Source: Chitinispirillales bacterium (GTDB lineage Bacteria; Fibrobacterota; Chitinivibrionia; Chitinivibrionales; Chitinispirillaceae). Taken from it: a stretch of 64,000 nucleotides of DNA. The stretch lies in assembly GCA_031254105.1 (NCBI GenBank), contig JAIRVB010000016.1:1-64000 (forward strand), written 5' to 3'. Both the position numbers and the translations under genes were made by a program. Below, piece after piece: positions 8,646-17,972 of this stretch (its first letter is position 1; each line of letters starts with the position of its first letter). The notes under the pieces are model-generated. The model searched no databases. It saw only the letters and a list, made by a program, of their open reading frames with translations, and had not been told where the DNA came from.

Positions 8646-8741
8646 ATTTGCCTTTGGTATCCATATTGCTCTTTAAGACTGATAAAGCCGAGACATCGGC
8701 GGAAAATAAAGTGCACCTTAAAAATCTCAAGGAGGGTTCCT

Positions 8742-9314
8742 ATGTTACGCAAAAAATCAATAGCTCTCATAACAGCTCTATTCATAACCGCGTGCATGGT
8801 TGTAAGCTGCAGCGATGATGATGACGACGATAACTCAGGTGTTGGCGTTGGAGATGGCCCGACTCTGGCTCAGGTAATCAGTGATGAAGGTGATTTAAGC
8901 ACATTTGAAGAAGCGCTTGAGATCGCGGGACTCACCGATATGCTGCAGAACCAGGGACTGTTCACAGTATTCGCTCCGACTAACGCGGCTTTCGATTTGA
9001 TGTCCGAAGACGCGCGTGAAGAACTTTTCGGCGATTCGGCCAGACTTCGCGAAGTACTGCTTTATCATATGGCAAGCGGTAGACTTAATTTAGAGAATTT
9101 AGAAAACAGAACCAACGTAACCTCTCGTTTTGACAATAGGATTATCAACGTCAGAACAATCGACGGGGGTGAAGAATCGGCTGAGATCGTCCAGCTTAAC
9201 TATGTAGCAAATATTGTTGAACCTGACATTGAAGCTAAAAATGGTATTGTTCATAAAATCAGCAGAGTACTGACTCCGCCTGAAGGAGCCCCAGATACTG
9301 AAGAAGATGAATAA
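8742..9314 (+). CDS. Fasciclin (FAS1) domain lipoprotein
   Basis: The start at ATG 8742 is set by aaggaggg ending 5 bases upstream; longer versions of the frame begin inside AT-rich repeats. A lipoprotein signal (MLRKKSIALITALFITACMVVSC) is followed by a poly-Asp linker. Either the Cys of FITAC or that of VVSC could be the lipidated residue. One FAS1 domain occupies roughly residues 40-180, with the H1 motif FTVFAPTNAAFD, the central LLYHMASGRL and the C-terminal NGIVHKISRVL. FAS1 proteins mediate adhesion or surface interactions. It probably sits on the outer leaflet or in the periplasm. It is a single-gene unit followed by a hairpin with a T-rich tail at 9350-9374. Confidence 0.9.
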   Translation: MLRKKSIALITALFITACMVVSCSDDDDDDNSGVGVGDGPTLAQVISDEGDLSTFEEALEIAGLTDMLQNQGLFTVFAPTNAAFDLMSEDAREELFGDSARLREVLLYHMASGRLNLENLENRTNVTSRFDNRIINVRTIDGGEESAEIVQLNYVANIVEPDIEAKNGIVHKISRVLTPPEGAPDTEEDE

Positions 9315-9349
9315 TAATCGTCTAACGGCAGACAAAACCTAACAGAGAA

Positions 9350-9374
9350 GGCAGTCCTGTACTGCCCTCTTTGT
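9350..9374 (+). terminator. Probable intrinsic terminator of the fasciclin gene
   Basis: GGCAGT (9350-9355) pairs with ACTGCC (9361-9366) around CCTGT, followed by TCTTTGTTT. It lies 35 bases after the stop codon. Confidence 0.65.
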
Positions 9375-9862
9375 TTACTTCCCGTATATATATAGCGCAT
9401 TATTCTCCGCGCCCTGAAAGGGCGCACAGCCCCATTATATCTTCCCGCCACGCACAAAAACAACGCCTAACCCTACTAACAAACTGTACGGGCGTTGCGC
9501 GCAACGCCCTCCTATTTTCCAACTCCCAACTCCCAACTCCCAACGCACGCTTCCTATCCGCAGCGCTACCCGCTGCCCCGTATTTCAACACGGGGCTTTA
9601 GAGACAGCCTTTACGGCTGTGTACCCCTTCAGGTCACTGAGATTATCTCTCCGTCCGCTTAAATATTCCGCCCATACAACCGTAGTACATAAGAATAATA
9701 ATTTTAAAGAAAACAAAGAAAACGCGGGCGCAAAAAATTTAATTTTTTATAAAAAACTTGACCATTTGAGAGTTATAAACTATTTTATGACGTATTATTT
9801 TTTGCTACCCTTATAAACTCTGAAATTCCTATTAAAACTATAAAATCCGTAGAGAGGATAAG
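9375..9862. other. Gene-free stretch with one perfect GC palindrome
   Basis: No convincing gene in about 490 bases. It contains the perfect 20-bp palindrome at 9490-9509 (GGGCGTTGC-gc-GCAACGCCC), four direct copies of the short unit 'aactccc' around 9520-9543, and an AT-rich stretch before rpmE that should hold its promoter. Confidence 0.6.
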
Positions 9863-10075
9863 ATGAAAGAGAAGATTCATCCCAAATACGAAAGCGCGTC
9901 CTTCACCTGTTCATGCGGCAACGTCATTGAGACACGCGCGACAATCGGCAGCACCCCGGTTGATATCTGCAATAACTGCCATCCTTATTACACAGGCAAG
10001 CAAAAGCTTATCGACAGCGCCGGCCGTGTTGACCGCTTCCGCAAGCGCTACCAGAAGTCACAAAAGGAAGAATAG
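9863..10075 (+). CDS. rpmE: 50S ribosomal protein L31 (zinc-binding type)
   Basis: A 70-residue protein matching the small ribosomal protein bL31: [20 protein letters not shown] and [13 protein letters not shown]. The four cysteines C16, C18, C36 and C39 are all present, so this is the zinc-containing (C+) form. It sits on the large subunit near the central protuberance and contributes to subunit joining. gagaggataag precedes the ATG. The order rpmE, DUF1385, prfA, prmC is a known neighbourhood in many bacteria. Confidence 0.97.
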   Translation: MKEKIHPKYESASFTCSCGNVIETRATIGSTPVDICNNCHPYYTGKQKLIDSAGRVDRFRKRYQKSQKEE

Positions 10076-10097
10076 CTTTACATACTTATAAAACCGC

Positions 10098-10131
10098 GGC
10101 GGAAGAGGAGCAATCCTTTTCCGTCTTTTTT
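10098..10131 (+). terminator. Intrinsic terminator after rpmE
   Basis: A 12-base stem (10098-10109 with 10114-10125, G-U pairs allowed) and 4-base loop is followed by a run of T ending in 'tttttt', 23 bases after the rpmE stop. Confidence 0.8.
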
Positions 10132-10402
10132 ATTAGTGATGATAGGGGCGCCGGGGTTTATCTTACCCGGCAATAAAAATATAAAACAGGCGTATTTGGG
10201 TAGTCTGTGCGGGGAACGGCCGGCAATAATGATGAATCAAACATATTGATGGCCAACGCGGGGAGCGGTCTGTGACCGTTACATTATCTTAATACATATC
10301 GAGGATATTCATCCTATCAACGAGAACGATAAATCAAGCATCTTAAATAGTATAGTCACAACTAAAAAAACTCTCAATAGCAAAACAGGATCACTACTAA
10401 AA
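10132..10402. other. Intergenic region upstream of the DUF1385 gene
   Basis: About 270 bases without a gene. It carries a degenerate palindrome with 'cggggagcggtctgtgacc' near 10260-10280, which resembles the sequence after pilC at 20862-20887, and an AT-rich tail likely to contain the promoter for the DUF1385-prfA-prmC genes. Confidence 0.5.
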
Positions 10403-11398
10403 ATGTTGTTTTTTAAATACACGCTTTGGTTTCTCTCAATGCCCGCAAGCATACTGCTCTCTATTTCAGCCCCAAAAAACAAAGTCGGCGGACAGGCGAT
10501 TATTGAGGGGGTAATGATGCGCGGCAAGGAGAAAGTAGCATGGGCCGTACGCCGCGCTAACGGCGGGATGGTTATTGAAGATCAACCCTTTGTCTCCATC
10601 TGCCAGCCCAAAACATGGTACGCGCTCCCTATTGTCCGGGGAGCGATAAATCTGTACGAATCTTTTAAGTTAGGGTATAAAGCGCTGGCGCGCTCCGCGG
10701 ATATCGCGGCAGAAGATGAGCAAGCCGCTAAAGCTGAGCAAAAAACTGAAGAGAAACCTAAAAAAGAAAACTCCGTTAAAGAGAAATTATTTTTCGCCGC
10801 TAACATGCTGCTTGCGCTTGGGATATCAATAGGGCTCTTTATGTACGCCCCGATGTGGACTGTAAACCGTATCGAATTTATCAAGGACTCTCCCCTGCTC
10901 TTTAATCTCTCCGCGGGCGTAATACGTATTTTTCTGTTTTTAACTTACCTGGCCGCCATAAGCCTGTGGAAAGAGATGAGGCGGGTTTTTGAATACCATG
11001 GCGCGGAGCATATGGCTATTTTCACCTATGAAGACGGTAAGGAGCTTACTATTGACAATATGTCAAGCTACCCTACGGTTCACCCCCGCTGCGGCACAAG
11101 TTTTTTAATACTTGTAGGGATCTCAAGCATACTGCTGTTTACCATAATTGACGCGCTTTACATACAGTACTTCGGACAATTTGTAAATGTAGCGCACAGG
11201 CTTGGCGTTCATCTTTTACTTATACCTCTGGTCAGCGGATTTTCTTATGAGGTACTTAAACTTTCCGATAAATACCAGCGGTTACCTGTTGTGGGGCTTC
11301 TGATAAAACCCGGACTGTGGCTGCAGAAGATCACAACCCGCGCCCCTGACAACACTCAACTTGAAGTCGCTTCGACGGCTCTGAAGGCGGCCGCTTGA
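10403..11398 (+). CDS. DUF1385 family membrane protein
   Basis: A 331-residue protein of the DUF1385 family (PF07136), recognised by VGGQAIIEGVMMRGKEKVAWAVRR, the central membrane region (two or three helices around residues 130-190), EYHGAEHMAIFTYE and the C-terminal HPRCGTSFLILV with further helices. The conserved His/Glu/Cys residues (YHGAEH, HPRCGTSF) suggest metal binding, but the biochemical role is unknown. The family is commonly encoded directly before prfA, as here. The ATG at 10403 has only a weak aggatc upstream; ATG at 10439 is an alternative. The stop overlaps the TTG start of prfA by four bases, so the two are translationally coupled. Confidence 0.9.
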   Translation: MLFFKYTLWFLSMPASILLSISAPKNKVGGQAIIEGVMMRGKEKVAWAVRRANGGMVIEDQPFVSICQPKTWYALPIVRGAINLYESFKLGYKALARSADIAAEDEQAAKAEQKTEEKPKKENSVKEKLFFAANMLLALGISIGLFMYAPMWTVNRIEFIKDSPLLFNLSAGVIRIFLFLTYLAAISLWKEMRRVFEYHGAEHMAIFTYEDGKELTIDNMSSYPTVHPRCGTSFLILVGISSILLFTIIDALYIQYFGQFVNVAHRLGVHLLLIPLVSGFSYEVLKLSDKYQRLPVVGLLIKPGLWLQKITTRAPDNTQLEVASTALKAAA

Positions 11399-12465
11399 TT
11401 ATTGAAAAAGTACAAAACGTCTTAAGACGGCAGCGGGAATTAGAAGAAAAAATGGCTTCGCCTGAGGTCACTTCCGATCCGTCAAAAATGGAGAAAATCG
11501 GCAGGGAATACAATAACCTTACCCGCAGTCTGCCCACTTTTAAAAAGTATCTTGATCTGGCAAATAACATCGCGTCCGCCCGTCAGATTCTTGAAACCGA
11601 AAGCGACGCTGAGATGCTTGAGCTTGCTAAAGAGGAGCTTGACACCGCGGAACCGCAGCTTGCGGAATATGAACAAAAAGTAAAAATGCTTTTAGTGCCG
11701 CGCGATCCTAAAGACCTCAAAAACGCGATCCTTGAGATCCGCGCGGGAACAGGCGGGACAGAAGCGGGAATTTTCGCGGCAGACCTCTACCGCATGTACA
11801 TGCATTTCATCGAAAAAAAAGGGTGGGGTGTTGAAGTTCTCTCATCAAGCTTCGGAGATCTGAACGCCGTAAAGGAGATTATTCTTAATGTAAGCGGAAA
11901 TAACGCCTACGGCACGCTTAAGTATGAGTCCGGAGTACACCGCGTTCAGCGCGTACCGCTTACCGAAACTCAGGGACGGGTTCACACTTCCGCCGCGTCT
12001 GTGGCTGTATTCCCCGAAGCGGATGAGTTTGAAGTACAAATCGATCCGAATGATCTGCGCATCGACCTGTTCTGTTCCAGCGGCCCCGGAGGTCAATCCG
12101 TAAATACGACCTATTCGGCGGTTCGCATAGTACATGTGCCCTCAGGCCTCACAGTAAGCTGCCAGGACGAAAAATCGCAGCACAAAAACAAGGCAAAAGC
12201 GATGAAAGTGCTTCAAACCCGCCTCTATGAAATGGAACTTGCCAAGGTAGAGGCGCAGGAATCGGCGGCGCGCAAAAGCATGGTAAGCACAGGCGACAGA
12301 AGCGCTAAAATCCGTACCTATAACTTCCCGCAAAACCGGGTGACCGATCACCGCATTAATCTTACTCTTTATAATTTAGACAAACTTATAGATGGCGATA
12401 TGGATGAACTCATAGACGCGCTCTCTATTGCCGATCTTAACGAACGCATAAACAGCGAACCGTAA
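11395..12465 (+). CDS. prfA: Peptide chain release factor 1
   Basis: RF1 recognises UAA and UAG stop codons and triggers release of the finished peptide. The GGQ catalytic motif is at residues 232-234 (SSGPGGQSVNT) and the codon-recognition tripeptide is PLT at 188-190 in HRVQRVPLTETQGRVHTSA, an RF1-type (PxT, not SPF) signature. Length of 356 residues is normal. The start is TTG at 11395, overlapping the stop of the preceding gene (TTGA). The next gene, prmC, methylates the Gln of GGQ, so the pair is functionally linked. Confidence 0.96.
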   Translation: MIIEKVQNVLRRQRELEEKMASPEVTSDPSKMEKIGREYNNLTRSLPTFKKYLDLANNIASARQILETESDAEMLELAKEELDTAEPQLAEYEQKVKMLLVPRDPKDLKNAILEIRAGTGGTEAGIFAADLYRMYMHFIEKKGWGVEVLSSSFGDLNAVKEIILNVSGNNAYGTLKYESGVHRVQRVPLTETQGRVHTSAASVAVFPEADEFEVQIDPNDLRIDLFCSSGPGGQSVNTTYSAVRIVHVPSGLTVSCQDEKSQHKNKAKAMKVLQTRLYEMELAKVEAQESAARKSMVSTGDRSAKIRTYNFPQNRVTDHRINLTLYNLDKLIDGDMDELIDALSIADLNERINSEP

Positions 12466-12504
12466 GAGCGCTCTCTTATGACCACCCCCACATCACGCAT
12501 CCAC

Positions 12505-12698
12505 TCTCCGTACGGGCGTTGCGGGCAACGCCATCCAACAAAGCAAACACATTTGGCGATTACTTCCCAATCTCCGTACGGGCGTTGCGGGCAACGCCCT
12601 CCCCCACCGCCCGCATATCACATTACAGACACATCCATATACGGACGGCAACCTGCCGCCCGTGTGCCGCGCATACACGCCGCGCATGGATATCTACT
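12505..12698. repeat. Two near-identical GC hairpins between prfA and prmC
   Basis: GGCGTTGC-gg-GCAACGCC occurs at 12515-12532, and GGGCGTTGC-gg-GCAACGCCC at 12580-12599, each preceded by 'tctccgtac'. The copies are 65 bases apart. A third, weaker hairpin (cggacggcaacctgccgcccg) lies near 12641-12661. They separate two genes that are normally adjacent. Confidence 0.8.
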
Positions 12699-13529
12699 AT
12701 GACAATAGCCGAATTATTACGCAAACTTCAAGGAGAACTGTCCCCGCTCCTGGGAGAATTCGCCCAAAGCGACGCCGAACTAATCATAGGGTATTCATTG
12801 AATATCTCCCGAACTCAAATTTACACCGGTTGCGAAAAAAAAATCACCGGCCGCGATCTGAACCGGATCGAATCCATAGTCAAGCGGCGGTTGAGCGGTG
12901 AACCCCTGCAATATATTTTGGGCAGCGTTTACTTTTATGACCGTGAATTCTTTGTAAACCGCGACGTTCTTATCCCAAGACCGGATACCGAAACACTTGT
13001 TGAAACTGTGCTGAACGCTGAAAAAAGCAGTGAGGCCGTTTTTGTTGATATCGGCACAGGAAGCGGCATTTTGGCTGCCGTGCTTACCGCAAACAACCCC
13101 GCGTGGACTGCCGTTGCCGTTGATATCTCCTTTAAAGCGTTGAGAGTTGCTTCCCGCAACATCCCAAACAATGTCAAACCGCTGTGCGCCGATATGTTAA
13201 GCGCTTTTAAGCAGACTGAAAAATTTGACTTTTTAGTCAGCAATCCGCCGTATATCTCATTATCTCAAATGCAGACTCTTGATAAAAGTGTAGCTGATTA
13301 CGAACCTCACGGAGCGCTTTTCGGCGGTGAGGACGGACTCGGTTTTTACAGAACCATCTCAGTATCGGCGCCAATGGTTCTTAAGGATAACGGACGTATC
13401 TACTTGGAAATCGGATATGACCAGGGAGAAAGCGTTCCCGAAATTCTTTACGGTAACGGATGGAAAAACATCTCCGTTATCAAAGATCTGGCAGACAGAG
13501 ACAGGGTTGTAAAAGCAAACTACAAATAA
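12699..13529 (+). CDS. prmC: Peptide chain release factor N5-glutamine methyltransferase
   Basis: PrmC transfers a methyl group from SAM to the Gln of the GGQ motif in RF1/RF2. The ATG at 12699 gives MTIAELLRKLQGEL and a normal length of 276 residues; the longer open frame upstream runs through the palindromic repeats and is not credible. Motifs are the N-terminal helical domain, the SAM motif DIGTGSG (117-123), VDIS (141-144) and the substrate-binding NPPY (182-185). It lies downstream of its substrate gene prfA but 233 bases away, the gap being filled by repeats. Confidence 0.95.
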   Translation: MTIAELLRKLQGELSPLLGEFAQSDAELIIGYSLNISRTQIYTGCEKKITGRDLNRIESIVKRRLSGEPLQYILGSVYFYDREFFVNRDVLIPRPDTETLVETVLNAEKSSEAVFVDIGTGSGILAAVLTANNPAWTAVAVDISFKALRVASRNIPNNVKPLCADMLSAFKQTEKFDFLVSNPPYISLSQMQTLDKSVADYEPHGALFGGEDGLGFYRTISVSAPMVLKDNGRIYLEIGYDQGESVPEILYGNGWKNISVIKDLADRDRVVKANYK

Positions 13530-13549
13530 ACAATGATATGTCCTTGTAA

Positions 13550-13568
13550 GGGCGGCAGCCTGCCGCCC
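13550..13568. terminator. Hairpin after prmC
   Basis: GGGCGGCA (13550-13557) pairs with TGCCGCCC (13561-13568), 20 bases after the prmC stop. No T-run follows, so it may be only a member of the dispersed palindrome family. Confidence 0.4.
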
Positions 13569-13743
13569 GCTTACCGCTTTACCATACCGCAAAAATACCG
13601 TAAGGACGACCTGTCTGTTGCCGCGCCGCATGCCCCATCTATCCGTGCGCGTGCCTGCATCCATATAAGAACAGCTTGCAGTCGGGCCGCATCTAACATG
13701 CTATAACCGAAAATTATTAAAGCCGGGGTACACTTCAATTGCC

Positions 13744-14961
13744 CTATTCAAACCTCAGCGCCTCAATAGGATTAAGTCTCGCTGCCTTACGCGCGGGATA
13801 AAAACCAAAGAACACGCCTACAAAACCGGAAAAGCAAAGCGATAAAACAATTGTAGCTGGGTCAAGAACCGTCTTTAACCCGATAATATCGTTTGACAAC
13901 CACGCCAGAAGAAACGACAATCCCACGCCGATGGCTCCTCCTGTAATACTCAATACTATCGACTCTATAAGAAACTGCAATAGGATATCGACTTCTCTTG
14001 CGCCAACCGCCATCCTTATACCTATCTCTCTTGTACGCTCGGTAACCGAAACAAGCATTATATTCATTATCCCGATTCCGCCCACTATAAGAGACACTCC
14101 GGCTATGGCCCCTAAAAGCGCTGTCATGACCCGCGCTGTTTCAGTCGCGCTTTCCATAATTTCAGATTGATTTCTGATAATAAAATCATTCTCATCTCCA
14201 GGAAGGAGTCTGTGGCTTTCACGCAGAACCTCTTCAACCCGTTCCTCTACCTGCGGCAATATATCCATCGACGTTGTGCTTATCATTATCTGGTTGATGA
14301 AGCGGTTTCCGCTCATGCGCCGCATTACCGTTGTTACGGGCAGCAAAGCTATATCGTCCTGATCCTGCCCCATGGCGTTCTGACCGCGCGGCGTAAGTAC
14401 GCCTGTTATCCGTACAGGCAAAGAGCCTATGCGAATAGCCGCCCCAACCGGATCCTGAGATGGAAAAAGTTCATCCGCGACTGTTTTCCCTATGACAACT
14501 ACCTTGGCGGCTGTTTGAACATCCCTCTGTGTAAACATCTCTCCATCAGATAAACTCCAGTTGCGCACAGTGAGAAAGTCGGGGGTAACACCCATTGCGG
14601 AGGTCTGCCAATTGCCAACTCCCCCAATAAGCCGCCCGCTTGCGCGCGACACAGGAGAGATCGCGGCGATACCATGTACCGCGGTAGAAAGCCGTTCCAC
14701 ATCGGTAAGCGTAAGTGTGCGACTGGACCCCGCCTCGCGGACTCCTCCGCGGGCGTTCATCGATCCAGGCATCACCATAAGTATATTTGTACCCATAGAT
14801 TCGATCTGCTGGCGGATCTCAACCTGCGCGCCCTCGCCGACAGCAACCATAACAACTACAGACGCAACGCCTATAATAATTCCAAGCATTGTCAAAAGAG
14901 AGCGCACTCTATTGCGCAGCACGCTTTTTCCCGCGGTTTTGATAAGTCCGGTGAATCGCAT
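13744..14961 (-). CDS. MacB-type ABC transporter permease
   Basis: A permease of the MacB/LolE group, with one N-terminal membrane helix (LLTMLGIIIGVASVVVMVAVG), a large periplasmic domain (about residues 55-270) and three C-terminal helices ending with FYPARKAARLNPIEALRFE, the classic family end. It couples ATP use by the partner ATPase (15550-16242) to periplasmic substrate movement together with the adaptor at 16349-17638. I prefer ATG at 14961 (MRFTGLIKTAGKSVL...), with aggg upstream; ATG 14991 would add ten residues. The three genes share one strand, in the order adaptor, ATPase, permease, but the ATPase-permease gap is over 500 bases and filled with repeats. No TolC-like gene is nearby. 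Confidence 0.9.
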   Translation of the reverse strand: MRFTGLIKTAGKSVLRNRVRSLLTMLGIIIGVASVVVMVAVGEGAQVEIRQQIESMGTNILMVMPGSMNARGGVREAGSSRTLTLTDVERLSTAVHGIAAISPVSRASGRLIGGVGNWQTSAMGVTPDFLTVRNWSLSDGEMFTQRDVQTAAKVVVIGKTVADELFPSQDPVGAAIRIGSLPVRITGVLTPRGQNAMGQDQDDIALLPVTTVMRRMSGNRFINQIMISTTSMDILPQVEERVEEVLRESHRLLPGDENDFIIRNQSEIMESATETARVMTALLGAIAGVSLIVGGIGIMNIMLVSVTERTREIGIRMAVGAREVDILLQFLIESIVLSITGGAIGVGLSFLLAWLSNDIIGLKTVLDPATIVLSLCFSGFVGVFFGFYPARKAARLNPIEALRFE

Positions 14962-15046
14962 TCCGTATATAACCCTGCGTTTAAAATACAAAAATTTTAA
15001 AATCTATACATGGGGCCGGGATTTCGCCCTGCCCTCCTTTTTCTTT

Positions 15047-15410
15047 GTACGGGCGCCCCTTGCGGGCGCCCTTTTTGCGCCGAATGCCTTATACATATGC
15101 GTGACAGGGCGTCCGCGAGGGGCGCCCTTTTTTGCGCCGAATGCCTTATACATATGCGTGACAGGGCGTCCCTTGCGGGCGCCTTTTTTGCGCCGAATGC
15201 CTTATATATATGCATGACAGGGCGTCCGCGAGGGGCGCCCTTTTTGCGCCGAATGCCTTATACATATGCGTGACAGGGCGCCCGCGAGGGGCGCCCTTTT
15301 TTGCGCCGAATGCCTTATACATATGCGTGACAGGGCGTCCGCGAGGGGCGCCCTTTTTGCGCCGAATGTCTTATATATATGCGTGACAGGGCGCCCGCGA
15401 GGGGCGCCCC
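15047..15410. repeat. Tandem array of ~7 GC palindromes, 56-57 bp period
   Basis: The landmark 'gtgacaggg' (or atgacaggg) recurs at 15101, 15158, 15214, 15270, 15327 and 15383, a period of 56-57 bases, and one further unit lies at 15047-15100. Each unit is a hairpin of the type GGGCGCCC-GCGAG-GGGCGCCC (some arms carry one T change), then a T-run, then 'gcgccgaatgccttatac' and 'atatgcgtgaca'. The T-runs follow the hairpins on the plus strand, opposite to the ABC genes on either side. Confidence 0.93.
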
Positions 15411-15549
15411 TACCAATGGGCGCGATTTACCGCGTCCTGTATTCGCGCGCACACTATATCTATGTACGGGCAGCCCCCTGTGGATGCCCTCTATGCCTCA
15501 ACCAAAAACGCAATCCATTATTCATAAAAGATTATTTCTGCATCACATT

Positions 15550-16242
15550 TTATTTCCGCATCAACTCATCACTAATAATAATCCCATCCCTCATTTTTAT
15601 AAGGCGGTTCGCGTGCAGTGCGATATCTGGTTCATGTGTGACAAGTACAATGGTTTTGCCGCTGTTATTAAGATCCTTAAAAAGCGCCATGACCTCAAGT
15701 GAGGTTTGAGTGTCAAGCGCGCCCGTTGGTTCATCCGCCAAGATAAGCGGCGGATCATTCACAATAGCTCTCGCTATCGCGACACGCTGCTGCTGGCCTC
15801 CCGAGAGCTGATTCGGCATATGGTCAAGCCTGGCTCCAAGACCCACCTTTACAAGAGCGGCGCGGGCGGCGGCGCGGTGATCAACTTTTTTACCGCCGCG
15901 GCTGTAATGAGCCGGAAGTTCAACGTTTTCAAGCGCGGTCGTGCGGGCAAGCAAGCTGAAATTCTGAAACACAAAACCTATCTTACTGTTACGAAGATCC
16001 GCAAGCTCCCGCCTTTTTAAATGAGATGTCTCTTTGCCGTCAAGTGAATATGATCCCTTATCCGCAACATCAAGGCACCCGATAACATTCATCAATGTTG
16101 ACTTTCCAGACCCTGAGGCTCCCATTACCGCCACAAACTCACCCTTGCTGATGTTGAGGTCAACGCCCCTTAGTGCGTTAACCTCAACATCACCCATACG
16201 GTATGTTTTGCTGATCGACGAAATTTTAATCAGGCCTTCCAT
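15550..16242 (-). CDS. MacB/LolD-type ABC transporter ATP-binding protein
   Basis: A 230-residue ATPase with Walker [10 protein letters not shown] (41-49), Q-loop VFQNF, signature LSGGQ (146-150), Walker B LILADE (166-171) and switch histidine in VTHEPD. The opening '[18 protein letters not shown]' is typical of the LolD/MacB/FtsE group. It energises the permease encoded downstream (13744-14961). The adaptor gene lies just upstream on the same strand (106-base gap with a palindrome 'ggacattccttgcggatgtc'-like at 16322-16342). Confidence 0.94.
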   Translation of the reverse strand: MEGLIKISSISKTYRMGDVEVNALRGVDLNISKGEFVAVMGASGSGKSTLMNVIGCLDVADKGSYSLDGKETSHLKRRELADLRNSKIGFVFQNFSLLARTTALENVELPAHYSRGGKKVDHRAAARAALVKVGLGARLDHMPNQLSGGQQQRVAIARAIVNDPPLILADEPTGALDTQTSLEVMALFKDLNNSGKTIVLVTHEPDIALHANRLIKMRDGIIISDELMRK

Positions 16243-16348
16243 CTGATGCCTGTTCTCCCTGACGTTTCTTACGCGTGATACGGGGCTGCCGCTACTGTTC
16301 CTACGGATATATCTTTTGTACGGACATTCCTTGCGGATGTCCTCTTCT

Positions 16349-17638
16349 CTACATCCTCCGCATACCCGCGGGCGGCCCGCTCTGCTGCGGCAGCAGAGAC
16401 CTGCCCTGCTTCTGACCCTGCTTTGTATTCACCATACCCGTCACAATCTTAAGCCCCTCATAAAGCTCCTCTCCCCCGCTTATAGAGGTAAGAGAGCCGT
16501 CGGTAATACCGGTACGCACAAGAACAGGCGTAAGTTCATTATTCCCGTCCAGCGTCCACAGTACATTTCTTCTGAATGCTCCGCCTCCCTGCCTGCCGCG
16601 CGAACCCGCGCCTCCCCTGCCCGCGTTCTCCATGGACTGGCGGCCCCCGCGGCCTGCCTCTCCCTTTTGCGTACCGGCGGGTGGTCCATCGCCTCCTCCG
16701 CGTTCCGCAAGCGCCTTTACGCGCATCTCCTCAAGTTTTTTTTGCGCGGCTTCCGGAGCTTGAAAACGAAACACCGATGAAGGAACCAAAAGCGCGTCGT
16801 CCGCCCTCTCCTCAACAAACTCCACGTTTGCGGTCATACCTGGTAAAAGTATCCCCTCATCATTAGCCGCGGAGATCACCACCGTATATGTTACCACGTT
16901 TTGAATAGTCTCAGGCTGAAGCCTTATCTGACTCACGCTTCCGGTAAAAGATTTATCCGGGTAAGCCTGAACGGAAAACCGCACTTCCTGATTCGTACGG
17001 ATTTTCCCTATATCTGTTTCGTCAACCTGCGCCATGATTCTCATCCGCTTTAAATCTTCCGCGATAATAAACAGCGTGGGGGCGCTGAGGCTCGCAGCCA
17101 CAGTCTGCCCCGCCTCAATATTGCGCTTTATAACAGTTCCCTTTACAGGAGAGCGTATCGTAGCGTATTTTATATTTGCGGCAGCTATCTCCACAGCTAC
17201 TTCCGCCGCCTGAAGCGAAGCTTTCTGCGTGAGATAGTCGGTACGGTATCTCATTAATTCCTGATCGGAGATAATTTTCTTCTCATGCAGCGTTTCGCTT
17301 CGCCCAAGTTCAGCCTCGCCCTGCGCGTGAAGCGCCTGCGCCCTCACTAAAGATGCCCGCGTTTCGGTGAGTCTGCTCAAAAGCAGAACTTTGTCAATCT
17401 CGGCAATTATCTGCCCCGCACGCACAGTATCGTTAAAGTCAACAAATACCTTCTCAACCGTACCCGATACCTGCGTCCCCACCTCAACAGAACCAACAGG
17501 CTCAAGCGTCCCGCTGCTCACTATCACCTTCTCTATCGATCCGCGGGTAACTTCAATTGTTTCGTATTTATCTACGGATGTTTTGGAGATACAGCCGAAA
17601 AGAGACGCGGTGAAAAGAACTGTCAGCATATTTTTCAT
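16349..17638 (-). CDS. MacA-like periplasmic adaptor (membrane fusion) lipoprotein
   Basis: The N-terminus MKNMLTVLFTASLFGCISK is a lipoprotein signal with lipobox SLFGC. A HlyD/MacA architecture follows: SGTVEKVFVDFNDTVRAGQ (biotinyl-lipoyl half), a coiled-coil hairpin (about residues 80-150), the second lipoyl half (TIRSPVKGTVIKRNIEAGQTV) and beta-barrel segments. An unusual Gly/Arg-rich low-complexity insert (about residues 310-350, GGGDGPP..., GRGGAGSRGRQGGG) precedes the C-terminal domain. It should link the MacB-type permease to an outer-membrane channel and carry an efflux or lipid/peptide export role. First gene of the three-gene set. Confidence 0.9.
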   Translation of the reverse strand: MKNMLTVLFTASLFGCISKTSVDKYETIEVTRGSIEKVIVSSGTLEPVGSVEVGTQVSGTVEKVFVDFNDTVRAGQIIAEIDKVLLLSRLTETRASLVRAQALHAQGEAELGRSETLHEKKIISDQELMRYRTDYLTQKASLQAAEVAVEIAAANIKYATIRSPVKGTVIKRNIEAGQTVAASLSAPTLFIIAEDLKRMRIMAQVDETDIGKIRTNQEVRFSVQAYPDKSFTGSVSQIRLQPETIQNVVTYTVVISAANDEGILLPGMTANVEFVEERADDALLVPSSVFRFQAPEAAQKKLEEMRVKALAERGGGDGPPAGTQKGEAGRGGRQSMENAGRGGAGSRGRQGGGAFRRNVLWTLDGNNELTPVLVRTGITDGSLTSISGGEELYEGLKIVTGMVNTKQGQKQGRSLLPQQSGPPAGMRRM

Positions 17639-17689
17639 TGTGTGTCCATTCGCGCCAAATTGCCTCCAAGCTTTTTCAATTAACTTGTT

Positions 17690-17870
17690 TGTATATTGTA
17701 CATTATAATTTGTAATTTGCAGTACCTACTACGGTTAGATATCTCTGAAATTGTAAACGTTACGCAAGGGAGAAATAACATACAAATTACAAATAAAACA
17801 AGCGGAAAGAGATCTGAATTTTGCTTTGTTTTGTTCTTGACTTTATTTGTAATTTATAATTCAATGTATG
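17690..17870. repeat. AT-rich inverted-repeat element (family with 'aaataaaac' interior)
   Basis: A perfect 14-base inverted repeat, AAATTACAAATAAA (17784-17797) and TTTATTTGTAATTT (17842-17855), encloses 44 bases of the form acaagcggaaagag...gttcttgac. The same interior pattern is seen at 38116-38177 and 39288-39380. A further 'ttgtatattgtacattata' copy lies at 17690-17715. Confidence 0.8.
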
Positions 17871-17972
17871 CAAATCCTTTATTACCATATTCCAGTATCG
17901 CGATTTATCATTTGACATATTTGTGGCCGTTATAATATAATGTAATCTATATATTATAAAAGGAGCTTACAT

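Noticed and set aside
12519-12698. 60-residue N-terminal extension of PrmC
   Set aside because: It translates the GC palindromes; normal PrmC starts at 12699.
15047-15410. CRISPR-like regular spacing of repeats
   Set aside because: Whole 56-57 bp units repeat without unique spacers, and there are no cas genes. It is a tandem repeat, and the open frames across it are by-products.
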